The position numbers and the translations under genes are program-made. The notes beneath the pieces are model-generated. The model searched no databases, had not been told where the DNA came from, and worked only from the letters and a program-made list of their open reading frames with translations. From contig NZ_CP080382.1 of assembly GCF_019443425.1 (NCBI RefSeq), positions 1,612,001 to 1,676,000 on the forward strand: DNA of 64,000 nt, read 5' to 3'. Positions 1-12,519 of the stretch are shown one piece after another. The stretch comes from Arthrobacter sp. PAMC25284 (GTDB lineage Bacteria; Actinomycetota; Actinomycetes; Actinomycetales; Micrococcaceae). The stretch's first letter is position 1. The number at the start of each line of letters is the position of its first letter.

Positions 1-4175
<4,175 letters not shown>

Positions 4176-4331
4176 GTAAAACAAAAACAGACACAACCAC
4201 ACGCCCCCGGGAAAACGGGAACGCCGGCTGCACAAAATTTGAAACCAGCCAAAAACACCAGACCACACCACGGGGTGGCGGATCCAGCACATTCAACCAA
4301 TTCAATACAAAAAATTGGTATCAACAAACTT

Positions 4332-4358
4332 GGCACACTATTGAGTTCTCAAACAACA
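4332..4358 (-). promoter_or_regulatory. rrn leader antitermination element (boxC-like NusA site)
   Basis: The minus strand reads TGTTGTTTGAGAACTCAATAG. The core AGAACTCAATAG (4338-4349) is identical to the rrn leader boxC RNA bound by the NusA KH domains in Mycobacterium tuberculosis (published structure). It sits about 160 bases upstream of mature 16S, where actinobacterial rrn leaders carry it. Its first 15 bases recur in front of 23S at 2222-2236. Confidence 0.8.
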
Positions 4359-4414
4359 GACACACCCGGCACCACCACAACCTCAACCGTGGATCGCTCC
4401 GGAGCAACCTGACA

Positions 4415-4443
4415 AACTTACCCGAACCCGGCACACGAAGCAA
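4415..4443 (-). promoter_or_regulatory. putative rrn promoter
   Basis: On the minus strand TTGCTT (4438-4443) and TAAGTT (4415-4420) are separated by exactly 17 bases, and lie upstream of the boxC leader element. They are the best -35/-10 pair I found in this leader. The hexamers are only moderate matches and other promoters may exist further upstream, towards 4600. Confidence 0.45.
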
Positions 4444-4756
4444 ATCAACGTTTCCGCGACCCGCCAGCACCAGCATCAAGCCCCCACCCGGCACCGGCAC
4501 GCCACAAAGCGCACCATATCCCAGGCCATTCATCAAAAAAGGGGGATCGCCGCCCGTCCGTGACCAGCATTTCCAGCTGGCCCCCGTCGCGGCGACTCGA
4601 ATTACTTTACGCACCCCGAACCCCTGACGCAAATCGGCCGAGCCGGCGTCCGCCCGCGCCGGAAATCGCCGGATCGACGCGAATTTGACGCGGATTCGAG
4701 GCGCTTTGGAGGGTCAGGGATGCCGTTCCGCCCGTCAGAGAAGGTTGTGAAGCCCG

Positions 4757-6388
4757 TCACCGTTCCGGCTGCAGCTCCTTGCTCCAAAGAACAGCACCGT
4801 TGGCATTGCGCAGACTCACGCTGAAGGTGTCCCCCTCCCCCAACTCCACGTGGCCAAAGTACTGGCTTTCGCCGCTGCGCGGGGATTCGTTGGCGTAGGC
4901 GCCCGCCTTGAAGAACGCGACCTCGGGACCGAAGGTGCCATCCAAGGCGCTGGGACCGAACGACCCGGCGTTGATGGGGCCAGCCACGAATTCCCAGAAC
5001 GGATCGAAATCCTGGTACGCAGCCCGCTCCGGGGAATAGTGGTGGGCGGCGCAGTAGTGCACGTCGGCAGTCAGCCAGACCACGTTCTTCACCCGGCTGC
5101 GTTTGAAAGCGGAGAGCACCCGCGCGATCTCGAGTTCCTTGCCCAACGGGGCGCCGGCGTCGTGGTTGGACAGGGACTCCTGATGCACCGCGCCGTCGGG
5201 CACGACCAATCCGAGCGGAAGGTCGGCGGCGATAACTTTCCAGGTGGCCTTGGACTTGCTGACTTCCTTGATGAGCCAGTCGGCCTGCTCCTACCCGAGG
5301 ATATGGGTGAGGTTCGGCTCCTTGCCGTCGGTGTTGGGGTCCTTGAAGCTGCGCATGTCCAGGCAGAAAATCTCCAGCTGCGGTCCGCGGGAAATCTTGC
5401 GGTAGATGCGGGCCGGTTCGAAGCCGGCGCTGCCGTCGCCGAGCTGCGCGACGGGCTAATATTCCTGCCAGGCCTGCCGGCCGCGGGCGGCGAGGACGTC
5501 CACGCGGCGCTCGGTATACCGGGGGTCGGTGAGGATCTCCCCGGGGTACCAGTTGTTGTGTGTTTCGTGGTCGTCCCACTGGGCAATGACGGGCACCTCG
5601 GCGTAGAGTGCGCGGACGTTGGCGTCCAGCATGTTGTAGCGGTGGCGGCCGCGGAATTCGTTGAGTGTTTCGGCCACCTTCGACACTTCCTCGGTCACGA
5701 GGTTTCGCCAGACTTGGCCGTCCGGTTCGGTGACCTCCGCGGCGATGGGCCCGTCGGCGTAGATGGTGTCGCCGGAGTGGAGGAAGAAGTCAGGGCGGGT
5801 GGCGTGCATGGCCGCGTAGCCACGCATGCCGCCGATCTCCTCGTTGATGCCCCAGCCCTGGCCGGCCGTGTCGCCGCTCCAGACGAAGCTCTGCCGCCGC
5901 GCCGTCCGGCCGCTGCGGACGCCGCCCTTGTCCGGGGCGGTACTGAAGGAGCCTTGGGCGGTTTCGCCGGCGTTGCCTTCGGCGTCTTCGAAGTGCATGC
6001 TGAGCGCGAACCGGGTCCCTGCCGGCAAGTGCCGGGCGTTGATCTTAGCGGTGAAGTCGGTCGCTTCGCTGGCGGCAGTCCCCCGCAGCACCCGCCGGAA
6101 GGCGCGGCCGCCGCGAAGTGGGGCTCCGTCGTCATCGACCGCCAGCAGGCTGGCCACCAGCCGTCCGGGGCCTGATGCCCGGGACCACAACACACCGGAG
6201 TCGGTGCCAACGTCGCCGGTGGCAATGCCGGAGGTCAAGGTCAGGCGGTTCCGGACCAGCGCAACTCCCGCCGGGGAGGTGCTGATCCGGGCGGCGCTGG
6301 CCGGAGTCATCGCGCCGGGAACGACGGCGGAAGTACCGGCGGCCGCAATGGCGCCTTTGAGCAGTGAACGGCGGGTGAAGGAAGTCAT
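4757..6388 (-). pseudogene. phoD: PhoD-like alkaline phosphatase with two in-frame TAG codons
   Basis: The minus strand encodes a 543-codon PhoD-type metallophosphatase, an exported phosphodiesterase/alkaline phosphatase. The start at 6388 has AAGGA eight bases upstream; a GTG at 6403 is an alternative. Residues 4-11 (FTRRSLLK) form a Tat signal. Family blocks are clear: HSGDTIYADGP, QWDDHETHNN, FCLDMRS and LTADVHY. The frame is kept throughout but stops twice at TAG, at 5456-5458 (codon 311, before PVAQL) and 5291-5293 (codon 366, in LG-stop-EQADWL). Both positions would be Gln by a C-to-T change from CAG, which fits the family context. No indels are seen, so it decayed recently or carries base-call errors. 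Confidence 0.85.
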
Positions 6389-6495
6389 GGACTGATCCTT
6401 CACCGCACGCGTGAACTATCAGGATCCGGCAGGTGAACGGACCGGGAACCGGAGCCCGCCGTCGGGTGTCCTCTGGTGATGAGGTGTCCGGCGGC

Positions 6496-6780
6496 CTACC
6501 GGTGGGCGTAGGTGAGGCAGTCGGCGCTGTCGGCGCCCGGGCCGACGTGCACTTCGGCTGCCTGGCACATCAGATGTTCGTTGTGCGCGCATTCGGAACG
6601 CTGGCAGGCGCCGACGTCGGCCAAGACCTTGGGCAGGCCGCCGTGGGCGCCGATGTCGATGAAGGTGGCGCAGGCCGCGTGGTCTTCCGTGCCGCCGACC
6701 GTGATGGCTGAGGCGTTGCACGCGGAGTGGTCATTGAAGGAACAATTGCTCACGCTGCAGTCAGCGACGTGCGTTGTCAT
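6496..6780 (-). CDS. DUF1540 domain protein, two cysteine-rich repeats
   Basis: A 94-aa cytoplasmic protein with two tandem copies of the DUF1540 pattern. The first runs from VADCSVSNCSFNDHSACNAS to CATF (residues 5-39); the second from VGACQRSECAHNEHLMCQA to CLTY. Eight regularly spaced cysteines suggest metal or disulfide binding, but the function of the family is not established. The start has a strong AGGAGGAG Shine-Dalgarno sequence on the minus strand at 6785-6793. It lies alone between the phosphatase and cspA. Confidence 0.85.
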   Translation of the reverse strand: MTTHVADCSVSNCSFNDHSACNASAITVGGTEDHAACATFIDIGAHGGLPKVLADVGACQRSECAHNEHLMCQAAEVHVGPGADSADCLTYAHR

Positions 6781-6984
6781 CGGACTCTCCTCCTGGTTTA
6801 GCCGGCCCGGGACGGGCCGTTCCCGGATTTCACCGTAAGCCTGCCCAGCCGCAGAAAAAAGACCCAGTTGTGTTCGCTATTAACGGGACGGCCAGTCCGG
6901 TTACCAGAGCGTCCAGCGACGGCAGACGGCGTGTTTCGGATAGTTCAGGGCCAGGGTGTCCTGTCACGCCATACCTTGAGGTTA

Positions 6985-7019
6985 AACAAAAGCAGGGCCC
7001 GTCCGAAGACGGGCCCTGC
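6985..7019 (-). terminator. rho-independent terminator of cspA
   Basis: On the minus strand GCAGGGCCCGTC pairs perfectly with GACGGGCCCTGC across a TTCG loop (6992-7019), followed by TTTTGTTT. It lies about 40 bases after the cspA stop codon. A 12-bp GC-rich stem, stable tetraloop and T-run make a textbook terminator. Confidence 0.9.
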
Positions 7020-7060
7020 TCGAAACCTAAACCTAAACGGTCCTGGTTATCTAAAAGAAA

Positions 7061-7264
7061 TTAGATAGCCTGGATGTTCGTGGCCTGGGGACCCTTGGGG
7101 CCCTGCTCGGTTTCGAAGGAGACCTTCTGGTTCTCTTCGAGGGAGCGGAAGCCGGAGGAGTTGATCGCGGAGTAGTGTGCGAAAACGTCCTGTGAGGAGT
7201 CATCGGGGGAAATGAAGCCGAAGCCCTTTTCAGCGTTAAACCATTTGACGGTACCAGTAGCCAT
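7061..7264 (-). CDS. cspA: cold shock protein, CspA family
   Basis: A 67-aa single-domain cold-shock protein, an OB-fold RNA chaperone that binds single-stranded nucleic acid in the cytoplasm. It starts [20 protein letters not shown], carrying RNP1 (KGFGFI), followed by RNP2 (DVFAHY). The length is that of the family. I chose the start at 7264 because the domain begins there and AAGGA lies ten bases upstream; the frame is open further upstream but lacks homology. About 150 bases of leader precede it, as expected for cold-regulated translation. A strong terminator follows at 6985-7019. Confidence 0.95.
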   Translation of the reverse strand: MATGTVKWFNAEKGFGFISPDDSSQDVFAHYSAINSSGFRSLEENQKVSFETEQGPKGPQATNIQAI

Positions 7265-7595
7265 TATTTTTTGTCCTTCGTGAAGGTGGAGGAAAAGTCC
7301 CGACTTTCGGGTCCTCCGGTGTGGGGTGTTCAAAACCGCTACTTCAGAAGAACAGGGTCTTTCAACCTTGCGTACTGCCTGAACTACGAACTGCATAAAC
7401 ACAACAACAGGCTCCACTCTACATGAGGTTTGCGCAGCTTTTGACCACCAGCCTCAATCCGGCCCACCCCGGTACCGTCTCCCGCCGTTGCAGCGATTCT
7501 TTTTGCTTTCTGCGGATCCGACACATCCCTGGCTCCGGCAGCGGCGAATGGCATGTAGCAACTACTGCAAATCAGTCCCAAACAAGGAGTCCATC
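7265..7595. other. divergent intergenic region (cspA leader and DUF4383 promoter side)
   Basis: This 331-base stretch separates cspA (minus) from the DUF4383 gene (plus). The part next to cspA probably is its long 5' untranslated leader, as is usual for cold-shock genes. On the plus side the only clear signal is the Shine-Dalgarno AAGGAG at 7583-7588. No further gene is supported. Confidence 0.5.
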
Positions 7596-8048
7596 ATGGC
7601 TACAACCCACACCACCCGCACCGCCCGGCACACTCTCGTCCAGAAGGCAGCCTTGGCTGTCGGCGCTGTCTTCCTTCTGGTCGGTGTCCTCGGCTTTGTC
7701 CCCGGCATCACGAGCAACTTCGACCAGCTCCAGTTCGCCGGCCACCAATCCGAGGCCATGCTGCTGGGCCTGTTCCAGGTCTCAGTCCTGCACAACATCG
7801 TCCACCTGCTCTTCGGCGCCGCGGGAATTGCCCTGTCCCGGTCAGCGGCCGGCTCCAAGTCCTTCCTGCTCTACGGCGGCATCATCTACCTGGTGCTCTG
7901 GGTCTACGGAATCGTCGTTGACCAGGAGTCGGCCGGGAACTTCGTCCCGCTGAACGCCTTCGACAACTACCTGCACCTCGTGCTCGGTGTCGCCATGATC
8001 GCCCTGTCCGTCATCCTCACCAAGGGCCGCACCAGCCACGCACGCTAA
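7596..8048 (+). CDS. DUF4383 four-helix membrane protein
   Basis: A 150-aa integral membrane protein with four hydrophobic segments (about residues 17-35, 53-75, 84-103 and 120-140). The pattern of VGVLGFVPGIT near the first helix and VLHNIVHLLFGAAG in the second matches the actinobacterial DUF4383 family, whose function is unknown. AAGGAG at 7583-7588 supports the ATG at 7596; longer in-frame starts upstream lack such a site. It is a single gene, closed by a strong hairpin at 8095-8132. Confidence 0.85.
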   Translation: MATTHTTRTARHTLVQKAALAVGAVFLLVGVLGFVPGITSNFDQLQFAGHQSEAMLLGLFQVSVLHNIVHLLFGAAGIALSRSAAGSKSFLLYGGIIYLVLWVYGIVVDQESAGNFVPLNAFDNYLHLVLGVAMIALSVILTKGRTSHAR

Positions 8049-8094
8049 GCCACGCGGCGTCCTCCGCGGCGCCGGCACAAGCACATTCGACGTT

Positions 8095-8132
8095 CGACGG
8101 CGGGAATCACCGGAAGGTGATTCCCGCCGTCG
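8095..8132 (+). terminator. 17-bp perfect hairpin after DUF4383
   Basis: CGACGGCGGGAATCACC pairs with GGTGATTCCCGCCGTCG across a GGAA loop. The stem is perfect over 17 bp and ends about 85 bases after the stop codon. Only GCGTTTAA follows, so the T-tract is weak, but such hairpins commonly end high-GC actinobacterial transcripts. Confidence 0.7.
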
Positions 8133-8239
8133 GCGTTTAAGCCATCGTTCGAGCACCCCTCGACCGTTCTTCCCGACGGGCATATTCTGCAGGCAGTCCA
8201 CGCCAGCGATACGGACCCACCAGCGACATTGGAGCTTTC

Positions 8240-8617
8240 ATGCAGATGCCCAAACCGTCCGACGCAGACAAGGAGCGCTTCCGGTCCGCCCTCCCGGCCG
8301 ACTTGAACATCGTGGTCAAACCGATGTTCGGCAATTTGGGGGCGTTCGTCAACGGCAACATGTTCGCCGGCCTGTTCGGCCCGACCATTGGCGTGCGACT
8401 CTCCGAGACGGACCGGTCCGAGGCGGAAGCGACGGGGCGGACGGTTCCTTTCGGACCCGAGGAACGACCGATGCGCGATTACACCGGACTGCCGGCAGCA
8501 GGGCAGGACGACGACGGCGGCAGTACCGGAAAGTGGGTGGAGAAGGCCTACTCGTACGTGGCGACTCTGCCGCCGAAGGCCCCGAAACCGCCGAAGCCCC
8601 CGCGGGCCGGCAAGTAG
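8240..8617 (+). CDS. TfoX/Sxy N-terminal family protein
   Basis: A 125-aa cytoplasmic protein of the TfoX N-terminal fold. The family block VVKPMFGNLGAFVNGNMFAG (about residues 26-45) and the following FGPTIGVRL are clear. In gamma-proteobacteria Sxy/TfoX regulates competence; in actinobacteria such short stand-alone N-domain proteins have no known role, so no competence function is claimed. The tail from residue 100 is rich in Pro and Lys. GGAG seven bases upstream supports the ATG at 8240. It converges with the gene at 8649-8969. Confidence 0.8.
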   Translation: MQMPKPSDADKERFRSALPADLNIVVKPMFGNLGAFVNGNMFAGLFGPTIGVRLSETDRSEAEATGRTVPFGPEERPMRDYTGLPAAGQDDDGGSTGKWVEKAYSYVATLPPKAPKPPKPPRAGK

Positions 8618-8648
8618 CCGGCCGCGAGGGCGTCGCCTGCTCGAAGGA

Positions 8649-8969
8649 CTACGGAACGGTCAGTTCGCCCATCCGGCCCCAGCCGTTGGCCTCAAGCTTC
8701 TCGCTGATGATCTGCGGGGTCTCGGCGAGGGCCTGCGGCATGTCCTGCATGGCCTTGGTGAAGTGCGCACTGTTGACGTGGTCGCCGGCGGCGTCATCGT
8801 GGAAAGCCTCGACGAGGACGAACTCGTTGGGGTTCTCCACGCTGCGGGACCAGTCGAACCAGAGGTTGCCGGGCTCGCGGCGGGTCGCCTCGGTGAAGTC
8901 GCGGGTCAAGTCCAGCCAGCGGTCCGTCCAGTCCGGCTTGACGTTGAATTTGACGACGATGAAGATCAT
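8649..8969 (-). CDS. ABM-domain monooxygenase-like protein
   Basis: A 106-aa protein of the antibiotic-biosynthesis-monooxygenase (dimeric alpha-beta barrel) family, YgiN-like. It begins MIFIVVKFNVKPDWTDRWLD, with EPGNLWFDWSRS at residues 32-43 and FVLVEAFHDDAAGDHVNSAHF in the second half, the usual ABM pattern with a histidine near the end. Such proteins are often cofactor-free quinol oxygenases or small-molecule modifiers; the substrate here is unknown. It is a single gene on the minus strand. Confidence 0.85.
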   Translation of the reverse strand: MIFIVVKFNVKPDWTDRWLDLTRDFTEATRREPGNLWFDWSRSVENPNEFVLVEAFHDDAAGDHVNSAHFTKAMQDMPQALAETPQIISEKLEANGWGRMGELTVP

Positions 8970-9062
8970 CTCAGGAGTGCCTTCCAGTTCGGTTTTAGTG
9001 CCTGGCCAGTCTCTCGCGGAGCGTGCGCCCGGCCAAGCCGGGTTCGGCCGCAGGCGCGTAGG

Positions 9063-9371
9063 CTAGCTCCCCATCCCCGGGTGGACCGGGACGAACTCGA
9101 CCTTGTTCCCGGGGTCGATCCGCTGCTTGGAAACGCGGGAGAATCCCTTCGCATCCATGTGGTTCTGTGCCCGGTATTCCGCCAGCGCGCCGTCGTACGC
9201 GTGGTTCAACTGCTGGCCGGAGAACTCCTCGGCGGTGCCGTCGGCAAAAGTGATGGAGATGCGGACACTTCCGGGGAAGTGTCGGTTCATCCGAATAAAG
9301 CCTTCAGCATCCTGCTGGAGATTGATCAAGGGTTTCCGCCTTTGGTGGTCGAGACTTCCAGTGTCCCCCAT
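9063..9371 (-). CDS. hypothetical protein
   Basis: A reading frame of up to 102 aa with no family I recognise. It contains SVRISITFADGTAEEFSGQQ, which reads like a pair of beta strands, and a charged helical middle. An internal ATG at 9290 (MNRHFPGS) with GAAGG ten bases upstream is a plausible shorter start. It is divergent from the arsR gene and its start is only about 50 bases from it. Whether it is coding is moderately supported by length and position alone. Confidence 0.5.
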   Translation of the reverse strand: MGDTGSLDHQRRKPLINLQQDAEGFIRMNRHFPGSVRISITFADGTAEEFSGQQLNHAYDGALAEYRAQNHMDAKGFSRVSKQRIDPGNKVEFVPVHPGMGS

Positions 9372-9390
9372 GTTTGCCCGCGGCTCACCT

Positions 9391-9424
9391 TTTCAACCAT
9401 GCGTATGTGACAATATTCGTATGG
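9391..9424 (+). promoter_or_regulatory. promoter/operator region of the arsR-CDF pair
   Basis: Just before the arsR start lies GCGTATGTGACAATATTCGT, in which CGTATG occurs twice, 16 bases apart (9402 and 9418). AT-rich TGACAATATTCG loosely resembles SmtB/ArsR-type 12-2-12 operators (TGAACA/TATTCA half sites). The inverted symmetry is imperfect. If AATATT (9412-9417) is the -10 element, the transcript would be almost leaderless. Confidence 0.35.
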
Positions 9425-9786
9425 ATGCAGATAAGCATGTAGCGCCGCCGATGGATGGCGATTTCGTGGAGCTGGCCGTGGAGGTGTTCGCCATGCTGGC
9501 CGACGCGACCCGGGTGCGGCTGATTCTGGCGCTGAGCGAGGGCGAGATGTCCGTCAACGAGCTGGCCGAAACGGTGAGCAAGCCCCAGTCCGCGGTCTCG
9601 CAGCACCTCGCGAAAATGCGGCTGGCCCGGATGGTCTCCACACGGCAGGAAGGCACCCGGGTGTTCTACCGGCTGGAAAATGAGCATGCCCGCCAGCTCG
9701 TGGCGGACGCGATCTTCCAGGCGGAGCACTCCCTGGGCGGCACGCCGCGGCACCACCACGCCAAGACGGAAGGCGGCGCTCTATGA
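9421..9786 (+). CDS. ArsR/SmtB-family metal-sensing repressor
   Basis: A 121-aa winged-helix repressor. Residues 18-95 carry the ArsR fold, with the recognition helix SKPQSAVSQHLAKMRLARMV (about 58-77) and the wing RQEGTRVFYRLE. The C-terminus ends in RHHHAKTE, a possible metal ligand cluster. No ELCVCD arsenic motif is present. The gene overlaps the downstream CDF exporter by four bases, so the regulator very likely senses the exporter's metal (Zn, Co, Ni or Cd). The ATG at 9421 is preferred: homology begins shortly after it and the longer upstream frame shows none. Confidence 0.88.
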   Translation: MDADKHVAPPMDGDFVELAVEVFAMLADATRVRLILALSEGEMSVNELAETVSKPQSAVSQHLAKMRLARMVSTRQEGTRVFYRLENEHARQLVADAIFQAEHSLGGTPRHHHAKTEGGAL

Positions 9787-10931
9787 CTCAGACCGGCAGC
9801 CACGCGCACTCCCCCGGCTCGGGGCACGAGCACGGGCACGTCCATAAGGACGGACAGGAGCACGACGACGGCCACACTCACGTACACGAGCACCACGACG
9901 GCGGTCACCCGCATCAACACCACGACCACGGGCACGGGCACGGGCACGGGCATGCTCACGCCCACGACCATCCTCACGCCCACGACCATCCTCACGACCA
10001 CGAGCATCCCCGGGGGCTGAAGGGCTTCTTCCACGGCCTGTTCGTCCCGCACAGCCACGACGCCGCGGATTCGGTCGACGACGCGATGGAGTCCTCGGCC
10101 AAGGGCATCCGGGCCCTGAAAATCTCCCTCGCCGTCCTGGCCGCGACGGCACTGCTGCAACTCGCGGTGTTCCTGTTCAGCGGCTCCGTAGCGCTCCTGG
10201 CGGACACCATCCACAACTTCTCCGACGCCCTGACCGCGGTCCCCCTATGGATCGCGTTCATTCTCGGCCGCCGGGTGGCCAACCGGACCTACACCTACGG
10301 GTTCGGCCGGGCCGAAGACCTGGCCGGGCTCTTCATCGTGGCCATGATTGCGCTTTCGGCCGTGGTGGCGGCGGTCGAATCAGTCACCCGGCTGTTCAAT
10401 CCCCAGCCGGTCAGCAACCTGGGCTGGGTCCTCGCGGCGGGGCTGATCGGCTTCGCCGGCAACGAGCTCGTCGCGGTCTACCGGATCCGGGTCGGCCGGG
10501 AGATCGGGTCGGCGGCCTTGGTGGCGGACGGCATCCACGCCCGGACCGACGGCTTCACGTCCCTCGCAGTAGTTGCGGGAGTGATCGGTGTGTGGCTCGG
10601 CTTCCCGCTGGCGGATCCGATCATCGGCATCCTTATTTCAGTGGCAATTTTCGTTCTTCTCTGGGGCACCGCCCGGGACATCGGCCGCAGGCTGCTCGAC
10701 GGCGTCGACCCGGACCTGCTGGACCGCGCGGAAGCGGCCATCGCCCCGGTGGCACCGCCGTCGTCGACCGTTCGGCTCCGCTGGAGCGGCCACCGGCTGC
10801 ACGTGGAAGTCACCGCACCGGTGGACCCGGAATGGACCATGGCAGAGCTCTCCGGACTCAGCCGCTCGGTCGAACAGGCCGTGCGGGCGGATGTACGCAA
10901 CGTGGGGTCGGTCGTCGTCGTGGCCCGGTAG
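9783..10931 (+). CDS. cation diffusion facilitator with very His-rich N-terminus
   Basis: A 382-aa CDF metal/proton antiporter of the inner membrane. Residues 1-75 are a histidine/aspartate-rich cytosolic segment with about thirty histidines in HGHGHGH-like runs. Six membrane helices follow. Metal site A is readable as HNFSD (TM2) and HARTD (TM5), giving two His and two Asp as in zinc-type CDFs. The C-terminal domain ends LSRSVEQAVRADVRNVGSVVVVAR. ATGA overlap with the arsR gene shows translational coupling. Probable role: efflux of Zn, Co or Ni; DmeF/CzcD-like names would be guesses. Confidence 0.92.
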   Translation: MTQTGSHAHSPGSGHEHGHVHKDGQEHDDGHTHVHEHHDGGHPHQHHDHGHGHGHGHAHAHDHPHAHDHPHDHEHPRGLKGFFHGLFVPHSHDAADSVDDAMESSAKGIRALKISLAVLAATALLQLAVFLFSGSVALLADTIHNFSDALTAVPLWIAFILGRRVANRTYTYGFGRAEDLAGLFIVAMIALSAVVAAVESVTRLFNPQPVSNLGWVLAAGLIGFAGNELVAVYRIRVGREIGSAALVADGIHARTDGFTSLAVVAGVIGVWLGFPLADPIIGILISVAIFVLLWGTARDIGRRLLDGVDPDLLDRAEAAIAPVAPPSSTVRLRWSGHRLHVEVTAPVDPEWTMAELSGLSRSVEQAVRADVRNVGSVVVVAR

Positions 10932-11221
10932 GGCCGGCGCCCTGTTCCGGGATGACGCACCGAGCGGTCAGTCGGCGAGTGCTCGTGATCGTCTGGCGAA
11001 CGTGGCTCGGGACGTGACGCTCGCGCTGGCAGCGCGGCAGCAACGGAAAAACTGTGAGTCTGGAGGTAGCCCCGAAAGGCGTGACCCGTCGCAGTGTTGC
11101 CGCGGTGAATGATCTGCTTTCAAGGCTCGGCGAGACCGCGGGCTGCGTCGGCGGTCTCGGGGGTGAGGGCGTATGCGTTCGACACCTGTGGACGTTTGGT
11201 CAGGCAGGACTAGAATGAGCC

Positions 11222-11911
11222 ATGCCCACGACCGGCCGAGTTGTCTCCGTTGCGGTGCTGCTGGCCGTCGAGGCAGGACTGGCGCTGCTGGCGGTGCTGG
11301 TCCACTTCGAATTTATGAGGATTTACGGCATTGTCACCGACACCGCGCTCGAGGGACTCACTTGGGGGTTGACGGCCGGCCCCTCCGGACTCGCACTCGG
11401 TCTGGTCGCGGTGGTTGCCATTGTCGGCTTGGTGCTCGCGCCGCGACTGTGGATGCGGCTGACGGCCATGGCCATTCTGGTTCTCATGCTGCTCGGCATG
11501 CTCGCCGTCACCCCCGCGGCACTGCAGCGGAAGACTGAGGCGCAGTTCGGCTCCACTCCGCAATGCGTGAGCGAGGGCTCGGCAGAGCCCATGGCCACTG
11601 CAGATCGTGAGGCCCAGCGGGCGTTCGACTCCATCAGTCACATCGGGCTGTTCAACGGTGGCGGCGTAAATGGTGTCGGCGGCTGTGAACGCCGGCTAGT
11701 GCTCTCAGAAGACATCGACGTGTTGCAGCACTATCGTGCAGCGTTGCCAGCGGCGGGCTGGGAAGTGGTCGAGGACGACGGGCGCCACCTGCGGGCCCAG
11801 CGTAATGGCCTGGCGTTCGAAGTGATGCCCTGCTCTGGAGGAGGCGGTGTCGTCTGGGCAGGAAGCGACGACGGCCCCGCGAACGAAATACGAATGGGCT
11901 GTGCCCAATAG
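11222..11911 (+). CDS. hypothetical membrane-anchored protein
   Basis: A 229-aa protein that I do not recognise. Residues 6-30, 60-78 and 82-100 are hydrophobic and should span the membrane. The remainder is a soluble domain of about 120 aa with cysteines spaced as if for disulfides (CVSEGS, GGCERR, MPCSGG, MGCAQ). That domain would then face outward. The gene stands alone. About 290 bases upstream hold no other supported gene. Confidence 0.65.
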   Translation: MPTTGRVVSVAVLLAVEAGLALLAVLVHFEFMRIYGIVTDTALEGLTWGLTAGPSGLALGLVAVVAIVGLVLAPRLWMRLTAMAILVLMLLGMLAVTPAALQRKTEAQFGSTPQCVSEGSAEPMATADREAQRAFDSISHIGLFNGGGVNGVGGCERRLVLSEDIDVLQHYRAALPAAGWEVVEDDGRHLRAQRNGLAFEVMPCSGGGGVVWAGSDDGPANEIRMGCAQ

Positions 11912-12519
11912 TGAGATGGGACTGCCCCGGTTTTTGTTGACACAGTGTCTCGAAACCCAGGTGCCTCGAAGAATATGCCACGCCAGACAATGCAAAGCCT
12001 GGGAATGCAAGGCTTGGGAATGCGACACCGAGCGTTCAAATAAAACCGCCACGGGGCCCTAAAACATATAGGGTTGGGTCACGCATAGCCCGCAGTGCGA
12101 TCCGGGCGGAGACCCCTGTCAACCGTCGAACAGGAGCGGTTAGCGCGGTCGTAGCTGATTTTGCCCGTCGTGGCATATATCTGATTCGGGGGCCGAAGGT
12201 GCCGCTTTGCGACGCCGCGGCCCATCATCGCAGGCGCTCCGCCCAGGCTTCAATCGGCTCGTGCACCGGACGACCATCCGGACCACCCCGGAATGACGAA
12301 CCGGACCTGCGAAATCGAAGACCCGTTCTCGCCGATGACCTGACGGCTGACGATGTCGGACTGCCCGTACTTCCCTGCAGTACTGGCTGGCTATCGCCGC
12401 GTCCGGCGTGGGCTGCGGGCATCCCGGTGCCAGTGACACACCAAGGGCCGGTGAGCCGCCACCCCCAAGGCAGCGGTTTACCGGCCCTCATGTGGCTGGG
12501 TGCTGAGGCGGGTGCGTAC
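11912..12519. other. 608-base stretch without a supported gene
   Basis: It contains a short tandem repeat at 11996-12023 (two copies of AAGCCTGGGAATGC, with one or two differences). Near the right side is a long hairpin: AGGGCCGGTGAGCCGC (12444-12459) pairs with GCGGTTTACCGGCCCT (12473-12488) apart from two weak positions. It lies just after the NlpC/P60 stop and probably ends that minus-strand transcript. Reading frames in between show no family pattern. Confidence 0.5.

Noticed and set aside
5291-5458. TAG recoding (pyrrolysine or alternative code) in phoD
   Set aside because: TAG is a normal stop for other genes here, for example the methyltransferase at 52997; no pyl genes are seen, and actinobacteria of this type use the standard code.
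4850-6175. 441-aa plus-strand frame across the PhoD gene
   Set aside because: It is antisense to phoD, composed of Gly/Ala/Val-rich GC-biased sequence without domains, while the other strand shows clear PhoD motifs.
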